A stretch of DNA of 64,000 bases from an uncultured Collinsella sp. (GCA_958413895.1 CATYVQ010000013.1:1-64000), one strand, 5' to 3'. Counted from the first letter of the stretch, positions 41,983-52,653 are shown. Notes: generated by a model from the sequence alone, not told the origin. Made by a program: numbers and translations.

Positions 41983-43125
41983 GTGATTAAGGCACTCAAG
42001 ATCGAGATATTCCTGCTGTGCATGATTATTCTTATCGGGCTTGCCGTACGAAGCCGTCGCTCCCTGTTCTCGAGCACCCAGCAGCTTTTGTTTAGCATGC
42101 TGGGCTACACGTCTGCTGCCTACATTTTCTTCGATATGATCTGGACGCTCTCGGACGGCGTAAGCACTCCTGTAGGCATCACGGCCAACTGGATTTCCAA
42201 CGCGGTCTCGTTTTCGCTGTTCGCCATCGCGTGCCTCATTTGGTTTTTCTATTCCGAGACGATGCAGGGCTCACGGCTCCTGACCACGCCCTACAGGGTG
42301 GTACTTTTAACGTTGCCAACAGCATTGGTGGTCGTGCTGGCATTTACCAGCTACTGGACGCACGCTATGTTCTATATCGATGCACAGGGCGTATATCGTC
42401 GCGGCTTTGCTTATATGATCCAGCCCATCGTGAGCTACTGCTACGTCATATATACGTCCTTGCATGCCTTTATTCAGGCTCGAAAAGTCGAAAGCCTGCA
42501 AAAGAAGGCCATTTATCGCACCCTCGCCTTTTTTGCGGTTCCCGCTCTGGTGGGCGGTACCTTCCAGGTTTTGTTTTCGGTACCGGGCCTTTGCGTCGGT
42601 ATAACGCTGAGCATCCTGCTGCTCTATATCGTCTATCAGGAGCAACTGATCTCTACTGACCCGTTGACTGGACTCAACAACCGCAACCGTTTTGAGACCT
42701 ATATGCTGTCGCTCTTTTCAAATGTGGATCAGGCCGAAGATGTATATCTGCTTATGATGGACGCTGATGGCTTTAAGCAGATTAACGATCGCTATGGACA
42801 TGTGGAGGGCGACCATGCTCTTCAGGTCATATCCGCTGCGCTCAAAGAAGTCTGCTCGACGTCTGGTGGCTTTATCGCACGCTATGGTGGCGATGAGTTC
42901 GTGGTGCTCCAAAAAGCAGCGGCGGAGCAGGACGTCATAGACCTGTGTTCGGCGATTGACGACGAGCTCGCTCGTGCCGAGGTGCCGTATGCATTGCGGA
43001 TGTCCATCGGTTACGCGCGGGTCGGCGATAGTGTTGATACCTGGCAAGACTTACTTCGCGCCGCCGATGCGGAGCTCTACCGCGTCAAGGCCGAGAAAAA
43101 GAAAGCCGGCATCCAGATACGCTAG
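41983..43125 (+). CDS. membrane-bound GGDEF diguanylate cyclase
   Basis: A 380-residue protein. The N-terminal ~215 residues have seven hydrophobic segments (IFLLCMIILIGLAV first, then SMLGYTSAAYIFFDMIW). The GGDEF domain follows, with STDPLTGLNNRNRFE, DADGFKQINDRYGH and an intact RYGGDEF active site, so cyclic-di-GMP synthesis is expected. No RxxD inhibitory site is evident. The GTG at 41983 lies seven bases after GAAGGGAGGG. The longer frame from 41737 runs through the kdgT end and was rejected. No EAL protein is in the window. Confidence 0.85.
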   Translation: MIKALKIEIFLLCMIILIGLAVRSRRSLFSSTQQLLFSMLGYTSAAYIFFDMIWTLSDGVSTPVGITANWISNAVSFSLFAIACLIWFFYSETMQGSRLLTTPYRVVLLTLPTALVVVLAFTSYWTHAMFYIDAQGVYRRGFAYMIQPIVSYCYVIYTSLHAFIQARKVESLQKKAIYRTLAFFAVPALVGGTFQVLFSVPGLCVGITLSILLLYIVYQEQLISTDPLTGLNNRNRFETYMLSLFSNVDQAEDVYLLMMDADGFKQINDRYGHVEGDHALQVISAALKEVCSTSGGFIARYGGDEFVVLQKAAAEQDVIDLCSAIDDELARAEVPYALRMSIGYARVGDSVDTWQDLLRAADAELYRVKAEKKKAGIQIR

Positions 43126-43163
43126 AAAAAAGGGGCGCACGCTTGCGTGCGTGTCGGCCCTCA
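43126..43163 (-). terminator. intrinsic terminator between convergent genes
   Basis: CGCACGC and GCGTGCG form a tight stem with outer GGGCC/GCCCC bases. On the minus strand TTTTTT follows, so it ends the EamA-gene transcript; it may also work for the + strand gene. Confidence 0.65.
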
Positions 43164-43227
43164 GCTCACCGATGTACTCCATTAAACTAAAGTATGTGAA
43201 TCCCCTCTGCTAAATAAGGGCAGTTCA

Positions 43228-44163
43228 CTATGCTTTTTTGGGTTTGTTGACGATGATGATGCCGCCGCAGACCAACAGCAGGGCAACGATGACGGTAACG
43301 GGGCTCGTGCCCGCGCCTTCGCCGAGCAGCAGCGCGCTCAGCAGCACACCAAAGACGGGGTTCATAAACCCAAAGACCGAGACGCGGCTGACGGGGTTGA
43401 CGGCAAGCAGGCGCGACCACAGCGAGTAGGCGACCGCGGAGATAAGCGCCATGTAGATGATGAGCACGATGGCGGGGACAATCGCCGTGGGGGAGAGCGC
43501 GCCACCCATCAAAAAGCCGATGGCGGTGAGGACCAGGCCGCCGACTAAAAACTGCCAGCCGGCAAGCAAAACACCGTCGTGCTTGCGCGAGAAGATGCCG
43601 ATCAGGCAGGTCGAAAGAGCACCCGCGACAGTGGAGGCTAGGATAAAGCCCTCGCCATCGAGCCTGAAGCCAAAGGTGCCATCTGCGCCCGAAAGGTTGA
43701 CGAGCGCGACGCCGGCAAAGCCCAGCGCACAGCCAAGCACCTTGGCCGTATTGAGCTTCTCGGTGTGAAATGCCAGGGCGGCAAAGAGGATTGCGAGGAA
43801 GTTGGCGCTGGCCTCGATGATGGAGCTCGACATGGCGCTGGCGCGCGAGAGGCCCAGATAGAAAAAGAAGTACTGCCCGATAGTCTGGAAGAGCGACAAG
43901 ACAAAGATGGGCTTGATGTCGCGCGCTTGCGGTATGAGAGGGCGGCGTTGGGCCGCGCTCATCCCAACGATAACCAGGGCGCCGGCAAGCGTAAAGCGTA
44001 AACCTGCAAAGAGCAGCTGCGAAGCGCTGTCGTGCGCCGGGATACCAAAGAGTGCGTAGCCGATCTTGATGCAGGGAAAGGCCGATCCCCAGAGTGCACA
44101 GCAAACAAGACAGCCCAGGATGAGTCCGGGCAGGGTGGCGAGATGCGGCTTGCGGCTTTCCAT
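43228..44163 (-). CDS. EamA/DMT family transporter
   Basis: A 311-residue drug/metabolite exporter with ten hydrophobic segments in two EamA repeats. CALWGSAFPCIKIGYALFG opens repeat 1 and STVAGALSTCLIGIFSRK starts repeat 2; the end is LLLVCGGIIIVNKPKKA. The substrate cannot be predicted. AGGAAGGA precedes the ATG at 44163. The same strand as purL, separated from it by a terminator; a terminator also follows. Confidence 0.85.
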   Translation of the reverse strand: MESRKPHLATLPGLILGCLVCCALWGSAFPCIKIGYALFGIPAHDSASQLLFAGLRFTLAGALVIVGMSAAQRRPLIPQARDIKPIFVLSLFQTIGQYFFFYLGLSRASAMSSSIIEASANFLAILFAALAFHTEKLNTAKVLGCALGFAGVALVNLSGADGTFGFRLDGEGFILASTVAGALSTCLIGIFSRKHDGVLLAGWQFLVGGLVLTAIGFLMGGALSPTAIVPAIVLIIYMALISAVAYSLWSRLLAVNPVSRVSVFGFMNPVFGVLLSALLLGEGAGTSPVTVIVALLLVCGGIIIVNKPKKA

Positions 44164-44187
44164 GATGTCCTTCCTACATGCGCGAAG

Positions 44188-44226
44188 CAAAAAAGAACCC
44201 GCCACCGGATGTGTCGGTGGCGGGTG
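44188..44226 (-). terminator. intrinsic terminator of purL
   Basis: On the minus strand ACCCGCCACCG pairs with CGGTGGCGGGT around a seven-base loop, followed by TCTTTTTT. It lies between the purL stop and the EamA gene. Confidence 0.85.
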
Positions 44227-44262
44227 TTGTTACCCGAAGGGATTGTACCCGATGGGAAAGGT

Positions 44263-47200
44263 TTAAGCGAAGTAGGCCACGCCGCTCTCAAAGATTGGCA
44301 TGAACTTATCGCCGGGGACATGCTCGGGCACGTTGCGGTACAGGTTGTCGCCGCGACGCTCGGCATGGCCCATCTTGCCCAGGACGCGGCCGTCGGGGCT
44401 CGTGATGCCCTCGATGGCGAGTGCGGAGCCGTTGGGGTTGACGGAAAGATCCATGCTGGGCTTGCCGTCCTCGCCCACGTACTGCGTGGCGACCTGGCCG
44501 TTGGCGATAAGCTGGGCGAGTACCTCGTCGTTGGCGACAAAGCGGCCCTCGCCGTGGCTGATGGCGACGGTGTAGGGGTCGTCCAGGCTGCACTGCGACA
44601 GCCACGGGGACAAGTTGGACGAGATGCGGGTGCGCACCAGACGGCTCTGGTGGCGACCGATGGTGTTGAACGTCAGCGTGGGCGCATCGGGCGTGGCGTC
44701 GACGATGTCGCCGTAGGGCACCAGGCCGAGCTTGATCAGGGCCTGGAAGCCGTTGCAGATGCCCAGCATCAGGCCATCGCGGGCCTTGAGCAGGTCGCGG
44801 ACTGCCTCGGTGACCTCGGGAGCGCGGAAGAACGCCGTGATGAACTTGGCGGAGCCGTCGGGCTCGTCGCCGCCCGAGAAGCCGCCGGGGATCATGACGA
44901 TCTGGCTTGCGCGGATGCGGCGGGCAAGCTCGTGGGTGCTCTCGGCGACGGCCTCGGGCGTGAGGTTGTTGATCACGAAGGTGTCGGCTTCGGCGCCGGC
45001 GGCGCGGAAGGCACGGGCGCTATCGTACTCGCAGTTGTTGCCGGGGAACACGGGGATAACCACGCGCGGGCGGGCGATCTTGGCGCCGCCGTACACGTGG
45101 ATGTCCTTGGCGCGGAAGTCGATGGTCTCGACCTCGGGGGTCTCGCCGGCGCTGCGGTAGGCAAAGACGCCCTCGATGCCGCTCTCCCAGGCCTCCTGGA
45201 GCTCGGAGAGCTCGATGACTTCGGAGCCGGTGTCGATGACATAGCCCTCGACGGTGGTGCCCAGGGGCTCGACGACAACGCCGTCGGCGACCTCGGGCAG
45301 CTCGGCATCCTCGGCGAGCTCGACGATAAAGCTGCCGTAGAGCGGGGTGAAGAGGCTCTCCACGTCTACATCCTCGGCAAGCTCGATACCGATCTGGTTA
45401 CCGACGCACATCTTAAAGAGGCTCTCGGCGCCGCAGCCGTAGCCGGGCGTGGAGATGGCCAGGGCGTTGCCGGTAGCAGTGAGCGCCTCGACGGCGTCAA
45501 ACGCGGCGAGCAGCTGCTGAGCATCGGGGCGGTAGTCCTCGCCATAGGTGGCGGGGGCGATGCGGACGACGCGGTGCGTGAGGCCCTTGAACTCGGGCGA
45601 GACGGCGCGGGCGGCCTTGCCCACGGCGACGGCGAAGCTGATCAGGGTCGGCGGAACGTTGAGCTCGCCGGCCTCGTCCTCAAACGAACCGCTCATGGAG
45701 TCCTTGCCGCCGATGGCGCCGGCACCCAGGTCGACCTGGGCCATAAGGGCACCCAGGACGGCGGCCATGGGCTTGCCCCAGCGCTCTGCCTCGGTGCGCA
45801 GGCGCTCGAAGTACTCCTGGAAGGAGAGGTAGGCGCGCTTGTGCTCAAAGCCGGCGGCAACGAGCTTGGCGATGGACTCGACCACGGACAGGTAGGCGCC
45901 CGCAAACTGGTCGGCTTCCATCAGATAGGGGTTGAAGCCCCATGCCATAGCACTCGCCGTGGTGGTCTCGCCGTCCACGGGGAACTTGGCGACCATGGCC
46001 GAGCTGGGGGTGAGCTGCGTCTTGCCGCCAAAGGGCATGAGCACGGTCGCGGCGCCGATGGTGGAGTCGAAGCGCTCGGAAAGGCCCTTGTTGGAAGCGA
46101 CGTTGAGGTCGGTGACAAGCGAGGTCATGCGCTCGGCGAGCGTGGTGCCGGCCCAGCTGGGCTGCCACACGCTACGGGCGCACACGTGGGCGACCTGGTG
46201 CTTGGGTGCGCCGTTGGAGTTGAGGAACTCGCGGGACAGGTCGACGATGGCGACGCCGTTCCAGGCCATGCGCATGCGCGGCTCGGCGGTAACCTCGGCG
46301 ATAACGGTCGCCTCGAGGTTCTCCTCAGCGGCGTAGCCCATGAACTCCTCGACGTCACCGTCGGCGACGGCACAGGCCATGCGCTCCTGGGACTCAGAGA
46401 TAGCGAGGTCGGTGCCGTCCAGGCCGTCGTACTTCTTGGTCACGGTATCAAGGTCGACATACAGGCCGTCGGCAAGCTCGCCCACGGCGACCGAGACGCC
46501 GCCGGCGCCAAAGTCGTTGCAGCGCTTGATCAGACGGCAGGCGTCGCCGCGGCGGAACAGGCGCTGCAGCTTGCGCTCGACAGGGGCGTTGCCCTTCTGG
46601 ACCTCGGCACCCGAGGTCTCGATGGACTCGGTGTTCTGGGTCTTGGAGGAGCCAGTGGCGCCACCGATGCCATCGCGGCCGGTGCGGCCGCCCAGCAGGA
46701 TGATCTTGTCGGTGGGGGCGGGGCACTCGCGACGAACGTGGTTTGCCGGGGTAGCGCCCACGACGGCGCCAACCTCCATGCGCTTGGCCACGTAACCGGG
46801 GTGATAGAGTTCGTTGACCTGACCGGTGGCAAGGCCGATCTGGTTGCCGTAGCTGGAGTAGCCGGCGGCGGCAGTGGTCACGAGCTTGCGCTGCGGCAGC
46901 TTGCCCTCGAGCGTCTCGGAAACCGGGACGGTGGGGTCGCCGGCGCCGGTGACGCGCATGGCCTGGTACACATAGCTGCGGCCCGAGAGCGGGTCGCGGA
47001 TGGCGCCGCCCACGCAGGTGGCGGCACCGCCGAAGGGCTCGATCTCGGTCGGGTGGTTGTGGGTCTCGTTCTTAAAGAGGAACAGCCAGTCCTGGTCCTC
47101 GCCATCGACATCGACCTTCACCTTGACGGTGCAGGCGTTGATCTCCTCGGACTCGTCGACATCGGTCATGACGCCGGTCTTCTTGAGGTACTTGGCGCCG

Positions 47201-48009
47201 ATGGTGCCCATGTCCATGAGGCAGACGGGCTTGGCGTCGCGACCGAGTTCGTGGCGCATCTCCATGTAGCGGTCGAAGGCCTGCTGCACCACGGCGTCGT
47301 CGATCGTCACGTCGTCCAGGACGGTGCCGAAGGTGGTGTGGCGGCAGTGGTCGGACCAGTAGGTGTCGATCACACGGATCTCGGTGATGGTGGGGTCGCG
47401 GTCCTCATCGCGGAAGTACTGCTGGCAGAAGGCGATGTCCGCCTCGTCCATGGCAAGGCCGCGCTCGGAAATAAAGGCGGCAAGGCCGGCTTCGTCGAGC
47501 TCGCGGAAACCGTCGAGCACCTCGACGGGCTGGGGCTCGGGGGTCTCAATGTGCAGCGTCTCGGGCAGGTCGAGCGAGGCGATGCGCGCCTCGACGGGGT
47601 TCACCACGTAGTGCTTGATGGCATCGATGGCGGCCTCGTCCAGAGCGCCCGAGATCATATAGACCTTGGCGGAGCGCACGGCGGGGCGCTCGCCCTGGCT
47701 GATGAGCTGCACGCACTCGCTGGCGGAGTCGGCGCGCTGGTCAAACTGGCCAGGCAGGAATTCGACGGCAAAGACGGCGCCATCGCTTGCGGGGAGCTCG
47801 TCGTAGGTCACATCGACCTGGGGCTCGCTAAAGACGGTCGGCACGCAGGAGCGGAAAAGCTCCTCGTCGATGCCCTCGACGTCGTAGCGGTTGATGATCC
47901 TCAGGGCCTCGATGCCCTTGATGCCGAGAATTTCGGTCAGCTCGCCCTTGAGCTGCTGAGCCTCGACGTCGAACCCGGGTTTCTTCTCCACGTAGATACG
48001 AGAGACCAT
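44263..48009 (-). CDS. purL: phosphoribosylformylglycinamidine synthase, single-chain large form
   Basis: Fourth step of purine synthesis: FGAR plus glutamine and ATP to FGAM. The 1248-residue protein holds the N-terminal PurS-like part, two AIR-synthase-type halves (SDHCRHTTF, ETHNHPTEIEPFGGA, then GGRTGRDGIGGAT) and a fused C-terminal glutaminase (IPGGFSGGDE, nucleophile Cys in LGICNGFQ, then ISHGEGRF). Fusion of purS-L-Q is a proteobacterial-type form also found in Clostridia and Coriobacteriia. The start at 48009 is preceded by GGCAGGAA; the frame continues to 48117 without a ribosome site. A 1331-residue open frame on the other strand is its shadow. Confidence 0.95.
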   Translation of the reverse strand: MVSRIYVEKKPGFDVEAQQLKGELTEILGIKGIEALRIINRYDVEGIDEELFRSCVPTVFSEPQVDVTYDELPASDGAVFAVEFLPGQFDQRADSASECVQLISQGERPAVRSAKVYMISGALDEAAIDAIKHYVVNPVEARIASLDLPETLHIETPEPQPVEVLDGFRELDEAGLAAFISERGLAMDEADIAFCQQYFRDEDRDPTITEIRVIDTYWSDHCRHTTFGTVLDDVTIDDAVVQQAFDRYMEMRHELGRDAKPVCLMDMGTIGAKYLKKTGVMTDVDESEEINACTVKVKVDVDGEDQDWLFLFKNETHNHPTEIEPFGGAATCVGGAIRDPLSGRSYVYQAMRVTGAGDPTVPVSETLEGKLPQRKLVTTAAAGYSSYGNQIGLATGQVNELYHPGYVAKRMEVGAVVGATPANHVRRECPAPTDKIILLGGRTGRDGIGGATGSSKTQNTESIETSGAEVQKGNAPVERKLQRLFRRGDACRLIKRCNDFGAGGVSVAVGELADGLYVDLDTVTKKYDGLDGTDLAISESQERMACAVADGDVEEFMGYAAEENLEATVIAEVTAEPRMRMAWNGVAIVDLSREFLNSNGAPKHQVAHVCARSVWQPSWAGTTLAERMTSLVTDLNVASNKGLSERFDSTIGAATVLMPFGGKTQLTPSSAMVAKFPVDGETTTASAMAWGFNPYLMEADQFAGAYLSVVESIAKLVAAGFEHKRAYLSFQEYFERLRTEAERWGKPMAAVLGALMAQVDLGAGAIGGKDSMSGSFEDEAGELNVPPTLISFAVAVGKAARAVSPEFKGLTHRVVRIAPATYGEDYRPDAQQLLAAFDAVEALTATGNALAISTPGYGCGAESLFKMCVGNQIGIELAEDVDVESLFTPLYGSFIVELAEDAELPEVADGVVVEPLGTTVEGYVIDTGSEVIELSELQEAWESGIEGVFAYRSAGETPEVETIDFRAKDIHVYGGAKIARPRVVIPVFPGNNCEYDSARAFRAAGAEADTFVINNLTPEAVAESTHELARRIRASQIVMIPGGFSGGDEPDGSAKFITAFFRAPEVTEAVRDLLKARDGLMLGICNGFQALIKLGLVPYGDIVDATPDAPTLTFNTIGRHQSRLVRTRISSNLSPWLSQCSLDDPYTVAISHGEGRFVANDEVLAQLIANGQVATQYVGEDGKPSMDLSVNPNGSALAIEGITSPDGRVLGKMGHAERRGDNLYRNVPEHVPGDKFMPIFESGVAYFA

Positions 48010-48193
48010 TGGTTCCTGCCTTCCTGATCGGTTGGGCGTACGGTACGGTATGCGGCAGCGGTCGGTTTGCGGGGTCTGCCCTGCGGTCGCCTTGAGCCAC
48101 ATGTTTGTAAACCTCACTATGATACGACAGCTCGCGGCGCGGTGAGGACGGCGAGGGTGCTACAGTGAAGCGCAAACAAGAGAAAGGCATCAC

Positions 48194-49756
48194 ATGGCAT
48201 TCGTTTCTCTCGCCATCATCGCACTCGTGGCCTTTGCGAGTCCTTTTATCGCCTCGGCGATTCCCGGAAAACCCGTTCCCGAGACGGTCTTTTTGCTCGT
48301 GCTCGGCGCGGTGCTGGGACCCCATATGCTCGGCGTCATCCATGTAGATGCCGAGGTCTCGCTGGTGTCCGAGCTCGGTCTGGCCTTTTTGTTCCTGCTT
48401 GCCGGCTTTGAGATCGATCCCAAGAGCATCACGGGCGTCGAGGGCCGCTACGGCTTGGCGACGTGGGTCGTCACGTTTGGTATCGCCTGGCTTGCTGTGC
48501 GCTTTACCCCGTGGTTCTCGGTCAGTCATTTCGACGGTATCGCCGTGACGCTTGCCCTCACTTCCACGGCGCTCGGCACGCTCGTACCCATCATGCGTGA
48601 GCGCTCGCTCACTGGCACGCGTGTGGGCGACTCCATCCTTGCCTATGGCACGTGGGGAGAGCTCGGTCCCGTGCTCGCCATGTCGGTGCTGCTGTCTGCC
48701 CGCACTGGCATCCAAACGCTCGTAATCCTTGGCTTGTTTGCGGTGGTTTGCGTGTTGCTTGCCGTGGTCCCGAGCCGCTCCAAGCGCGTCGGCAGCCGTT
48801 TCTTTGCGTTTGTCGAGGAGCGCGCCGATACCACGTCGCAGACCTTCGTGCGCCTGACGGTGCTCATCCTGGTCACACTCGTGGCGTTCTCGGCCGTCTT
48901 TGATCTCGACATCGTGTTGGGTTCTTTTGCCGCCGGCTTTGTCCTGCGCTATATCATCCCCGAGGGCAACCATACGCTCGAGACCAAGCTCGACGGTCTG
49001 GCCTACGGCTTTTTGATTCCGGTGTTCTTTACCGTATCGGGCGCAAAGATCGACCTGACGGCCGTGGCTTCGCGCCCGGGCTTGCTCGTGGGCTTTATCG
49101 TGGCGTTGCTGATTATTCGTGCCGTGCCGATCCTTGTCTCTATGAGCATTTGTCCTGCGACGCGCGATGTGTCGGCGTATGGCCGCATTACCGTGGCCCT
49201 GTACTGCACCACGGCGCTGCCGTTCATCGTTGCCGTGACGAGCGTTGCCGTCAACGCGGGCGCGCTGTCGCAAGACATCGCGTCGGTTATGGTTGCCGCC
49301 GGCGCCATCACGGTGTTCTTGATGCCATTGCTCGCGCAGCTCTTCTACCGCGTGGTGGATGCTGCGCCGGTCGCCGCCGTGGCAGAAGTTGCCGAGCATC
49401 CATCCGATGCGCTCGACATCCTGCGCGCTCATCACGATTTGGCGAGTCTGCTCGCACGAGAGCACGAGCTGCTGACTTCGCATGGCCATGGTCGCGTATT
49501 CGAGGGCCTGCCTACGCTCGATACGATTGCCGAGCGTCTTTCCGCCGAGGCGGCGAGCGGCCACATCGATGCCCGCATCGTGGACGCGGCGCACCTGCTT
49601 GCCGATAAGACTTATGGTGATGAGATCGACACGTCCGAGCTGACTCCGCATGAGCGTCGCCGCCTGGAGCGCGCCAAGCTCGCCGTGCGCGAATACCGCC
49701 GCCGCATGCTGGAGCTCTATGCACGCGATGAGGCCCAGGACGACGACGGCAAGTAG
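48194..49756 (+). CDS. cation:proton antiporter, CPA2 family
   Basis: A 520-residue protein with about twelve membrane spans in the first ~400 residues (MAFVSLAIIALVAFASPFI, then GLAFLFLLAGFEIDP, the typical LAGxEID segment). Its other recognisable regions are ALTSTALGTLVP and FAAGFVLRYIIPEGNH. A ~110-residue cytosolic C terminus, rich in charged residues, follows and has no recognised TrkA domain. Na+/H+ or K+/H+ exchange is expected. AGAGAAAGG precedes the ATG. The repeat cluster at 49772 begins 15 bases after its stop. Confidence 0.88.
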   Translation: MAFVSLAIIALVAFASPFIASAIPGKPVPETVFLLVLGAVLGPHMLGVIHVDAEVSLVSELGLAFLFLLAGFEIDPKSITGVEGRYGLATWVVTFGIAWLAVRFTPWFSVSHFDGIAVTLALTSTALGTLVPIMRERSLTGTRVGDSILAYGTWGELGPVLAMSVLLSARTGIQTLVILGLFAVVCVLLAVVPSRSKRVGSRFFAFVEERADTTSQTFVRLTVLILVTLVAFSAVFDLDIVLGSFAAGFVLRYIIPEGNHTLETKLDGLAYGFLIPVFFTVSGAKIDLTAVASRPGLLVGFIVALLIIRAVPILVSMSICPATRDVSAYGRITVALYCTTALPFIVAVTSVAVNAGALSQDIASVMVAAGAITVFLMPLLAQLFYRVVDAAPVAAVAEVAEHPSDALDILRAHHDLASLLAREHELLTSHGHGRVFEGLPTLDTIAERLSAEAASGHIDARIVDAAHLLADKTYGDEIDTSELTPHERRRLERAKLAVREYRRRMLELYARDEAQDDDGK

Positions 49757-49771
49757 TCGATACTCTCTCGA

Positions 49772-50003
49772 GGAAGCCGCGTCCCGCTTTGAAGGCCCGG
49801 AACGGGATGTGGTTTCCGAAACGGGGGCCGTTGGGAAACTGTGTCCCGGAATGGGCGCTCAGAGTGGGATGCAGTTTCCGCGAGAGACCCGTTGCGGAAA
49901 CGGTATCCCAGAATCGGCGTTCAAAGCGGGACGCAGTTTCCGCAAGGAGGTCCTGGGGAAACCGTGCCCCGTTCTGATCCGAAATACTGGGACATAGTTT
50001 CCC
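49772..50003. repeat. cluster of four hairpins built from a 14-base motif in alternating orientation
   Basis: Eight copies of the motif GGAAACNGTGTCCC or its reverse complement alternate through 232 bases: GGAAGCCGCGTCCC (49772), GGGATGTGGTTTCC (49804), GGAAACTGTGTCCC (49834), GGGATGCAGTTTCC (49866), GGAAACGGTATCCC (49896), GGGACGCAGTTTCC (49928), GGAAACCGTGCCCC (49957) and GGGACATAGTTTCC (49989). Each pair can fold to a hairpin of about 46 bases with an 18-base loop. Paired changes in opposite arms are visible (CTGTGTCCC with GGGATGCAG; CGGTATCCC with GGGACGCAG). No coding signal. It follows the antiporter gene and precedes a terminator. Confidence 0.85.
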
Positions 50004-50017
50004 TTTCATAACAGAAG

Positions 50018-50059
50018 AAGGCGCGCTGCCTGCAGTTGATGCAGACGGCGCGCCTTTTT
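50018..50059 (+). terminator. intrinsic terminator after the repeat cluster
   Basis: AAGGCGCGC and GCGCGCC form the stem around TGCCTGCAGTTGATGCAGA and are followed by TTTTT on the + strand. It probably ends the antiporter transcript after the hairpin cluster. Confidence 0.75.
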
Positions 50060-50101
50060 GGTTGAGCTATGTTGAGGCTTGAAGCCAAAGCTTGTGGCTC
50101 C

Positions 50102-50851
<750 letters not shown>

Positions 50852-50992
50852 GGTGCCTCCATTCTTCGGGGGTGGACATACGCAGCACAGCATAACGGCG
50901 CGCAAAATCAACTTCGTTCGCATATCGGTAAACGGCACCCTCGGTTGTCAGCGAATGGCCAAGTTGTTCAAACTTTTGCTTGATGAACGTCA

Positions 50993-51030
50993 AACAAAGG
51001 GGTTCCCATCCAAACGGACGGGAGCCCCTC
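50993..51030 (-). terminator. intrinsic terminator of homoserine dehydrogenase gene
   Basis: On the minus strand AGGGGCTCCC pairs with GGGAACCCCT around a loop and is followed by TTGTTTG. It lies just past the hom stop. Confidence 0.65.
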
Positions 51031-51059
51031 AGGTGCTATGTTGTGTGCCAAGGACTGGA

Positions 51060-52403
51060 CTAGTTGGCCATGACGCCTTCGGTCCAGGCCTCAACGTCCT
51101 CGATGCGCAGGACGTTGGCGACCTCGGCCACGCAGTCGACGCTGGCAAGCTCGGCGGCGGCAGCCTGGACGTCCTTCTCGAGCGCGCGGTGCGTCAGGAA
51201 GATGACCGAGCAGGCATCACTGACGCCCGATTTGCCGTCCTCGACCTGGTTGATGAGCGAGATCGAGATGTTGTGCTTGGCAAAGATGTCGACCGTCTCG
51301 GACAGGGCGCCCACGCGGTCGGCGACCTTCAGGCGCACATAGTACTTGGTCTGGAGCTCGTCCATGGGCTTAAAGGCGAGGTTGTGGCCATAGGGCTCAA
51401 TCTCGGGCAGCGGAGCCACGCCGCGGCTGATCTGCTCGGAGAGCGACAGGATGTCGCCCACGACGGCACTCGCGGTGGGGAAGGAGCCTGCGCCGGCACC
51501 GTAGAACATGGTCTCGCCCACGGCGTCGCCTACCACGTAGACAGCGTTCATGGCGCCGTTGACCTTGGCAAGCATGTGGTCGGCGGGGATCAGCGTGGGG
51601 TGCACGCGGACGTCGACGCCGGCGTCGGTGTTGCGTGCGATGCCCAGCAGCTTGATGGTGTAGCCGAGCTCGCGGGCCTGGGCAATGTCCTCGGCGCCGA
51701 TGGTACGGATACCCTGCTGGTAGACATCGTCGGTGGTCACACGGGTGCCAAAGCCGATGGAAGCGAGGATTGCCGTCTTGCTGGCGGCGTCGAAGCCGTC
51801 GACGTCGGCGGACGGGTCGGCCTCGGCATAGCCCTTTGCCTGGGCGTCGGCGAGCACGTCAGCGTAATCGGCGCCCTCGGCGTCCATGCGCGACAGGATG
51901 TAGTTGGTGGTGCCGTTAAGGATACCGGCGATGGTCAGGATCTTGTTGCCCACCAGGTCGTGCTCGAGCGTGCTGACAATGGGGATGCCACCGCCGCAGC
52001 TGGCCTCGCACTTAATCTGCACGCCGCACGCGCGCGCCTTCTCGGCGAGCGTCTCGACATGACGGCCCAGCAGGGCCTTGTTGGCAGAGACGACGTGCTT
52101 GCCGTTCTCGAAGGCGGTGGTGAATATCTCGGTTGCGGGATGCTCGCCGCCGATCAGCTCGACGACGATGTCGACGGCGGGGTCTGTGACGACGTCGTGC
52201 CAGTCACTCGTAAAGGCCTCGCGCTCAATGCCTGCCGCCTCGGCCTGCTCCCAAGCAAGCGCGCAGGCGCGGGTCAGCTTAAGGTCGATGCCGTAGGCTG
52301 CCAGGTACTCATCGTGGTGGCTCTTGATCAGACGGGCCACGCCGCCGCCGACGGTTCCCAGACCGATCAGACCGACGTTCACGGTGCGCAGGGGTTCGCT
52401 CAT
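51060..52403 (-). CDS. hom: homoserine dehydrogenase with ACT domain
   Basis: NAD(P)H-dependent reduction of aspartate semialdehyde to homoserine, on the path to threonine, isoleucine and methionine. 447 residues: NAD-binding VNVGLIGLGTVGGGVARL at the N terminus, catalytic core with KCEASCGGGIPIV and LNGTTNYIL, and a C-terminal ACT domain (YYVRLKVADRVGALSE) probably for threonine feedback. The ATG at 52403 has GGAG seven bases upstream; a start at 52442 is less likely. Divergent from the amino-acid ABC transporter at 52654. Confidence 0.93.
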   Translation of the reverse strand: MSEPLRTVNVGLIGLGTVGGGVARLIKSHHDEYLAAYGIDLKLTRACALAWEQAEAAGIEREAFTSDWHDVVTDPAVDIVVELIGGEHPATEIFTTAFENGKHVVSANKALLGRHVETLAEKARACGVQIKCEASCGGGIPIVSTLEHDLVGNKILTIAGILNGTTNYILSRMDAEGADYADVLADAQAKGYAEADPSADVDGFDAASKTAILASIGFGTRVTTDDVYQQGIRTIGAEDIAQARELGYTIKLLGIARNTDAGVDVRVHPTLIPADHMLAKVNGAMNAVYVVGDAVGETMFYGAGAGSFPTASAVVGDILSLSEQISRGVAPLPEIEPYGHNLAFKPMDELQTKYYVRLKVADRVGALSETVDIFAKHNISISLINQVEDGKSGVSDACSVIFLTHRALEKDVQAAAAELASVDCVAEVANVLRIEDVEAWTEGVMAN

Positions 52404-52653
52404 AGATAGCTCCTTCGTGCATCTTATGGATGGATTAACCACTTAAAGGTTGAGTGCATTCTAGCGTGAACAGAGGGCGCGTGCTCGCCAGGCAACAGGA
52501 GTCGCACAAAACGGCACCCCCGAAACGCTGCGGAAACATTGGAAACATGCTCGCTACAAACGGAACTCCGTAACAAACTGTCAACGCTGGCGCCATAAGG
52601 TTTGCCCCGTACCGCAAGACGGCCGCACTACGGCCAGCGAAAAGGGGGACACC

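Noticed and set aside
44032..48027. 1331-codon open frame on the + strand.
   Set aside because: It is antisense to purL, whose motifs and length are complete. Long antisense frames are common in GC-rich genes.
49512..50009. Open frames through the hairpin cluster on both strands.
   Set aside because: They translate the repeat motif without conserved protein features; the region is better explained as palindromic DNA.
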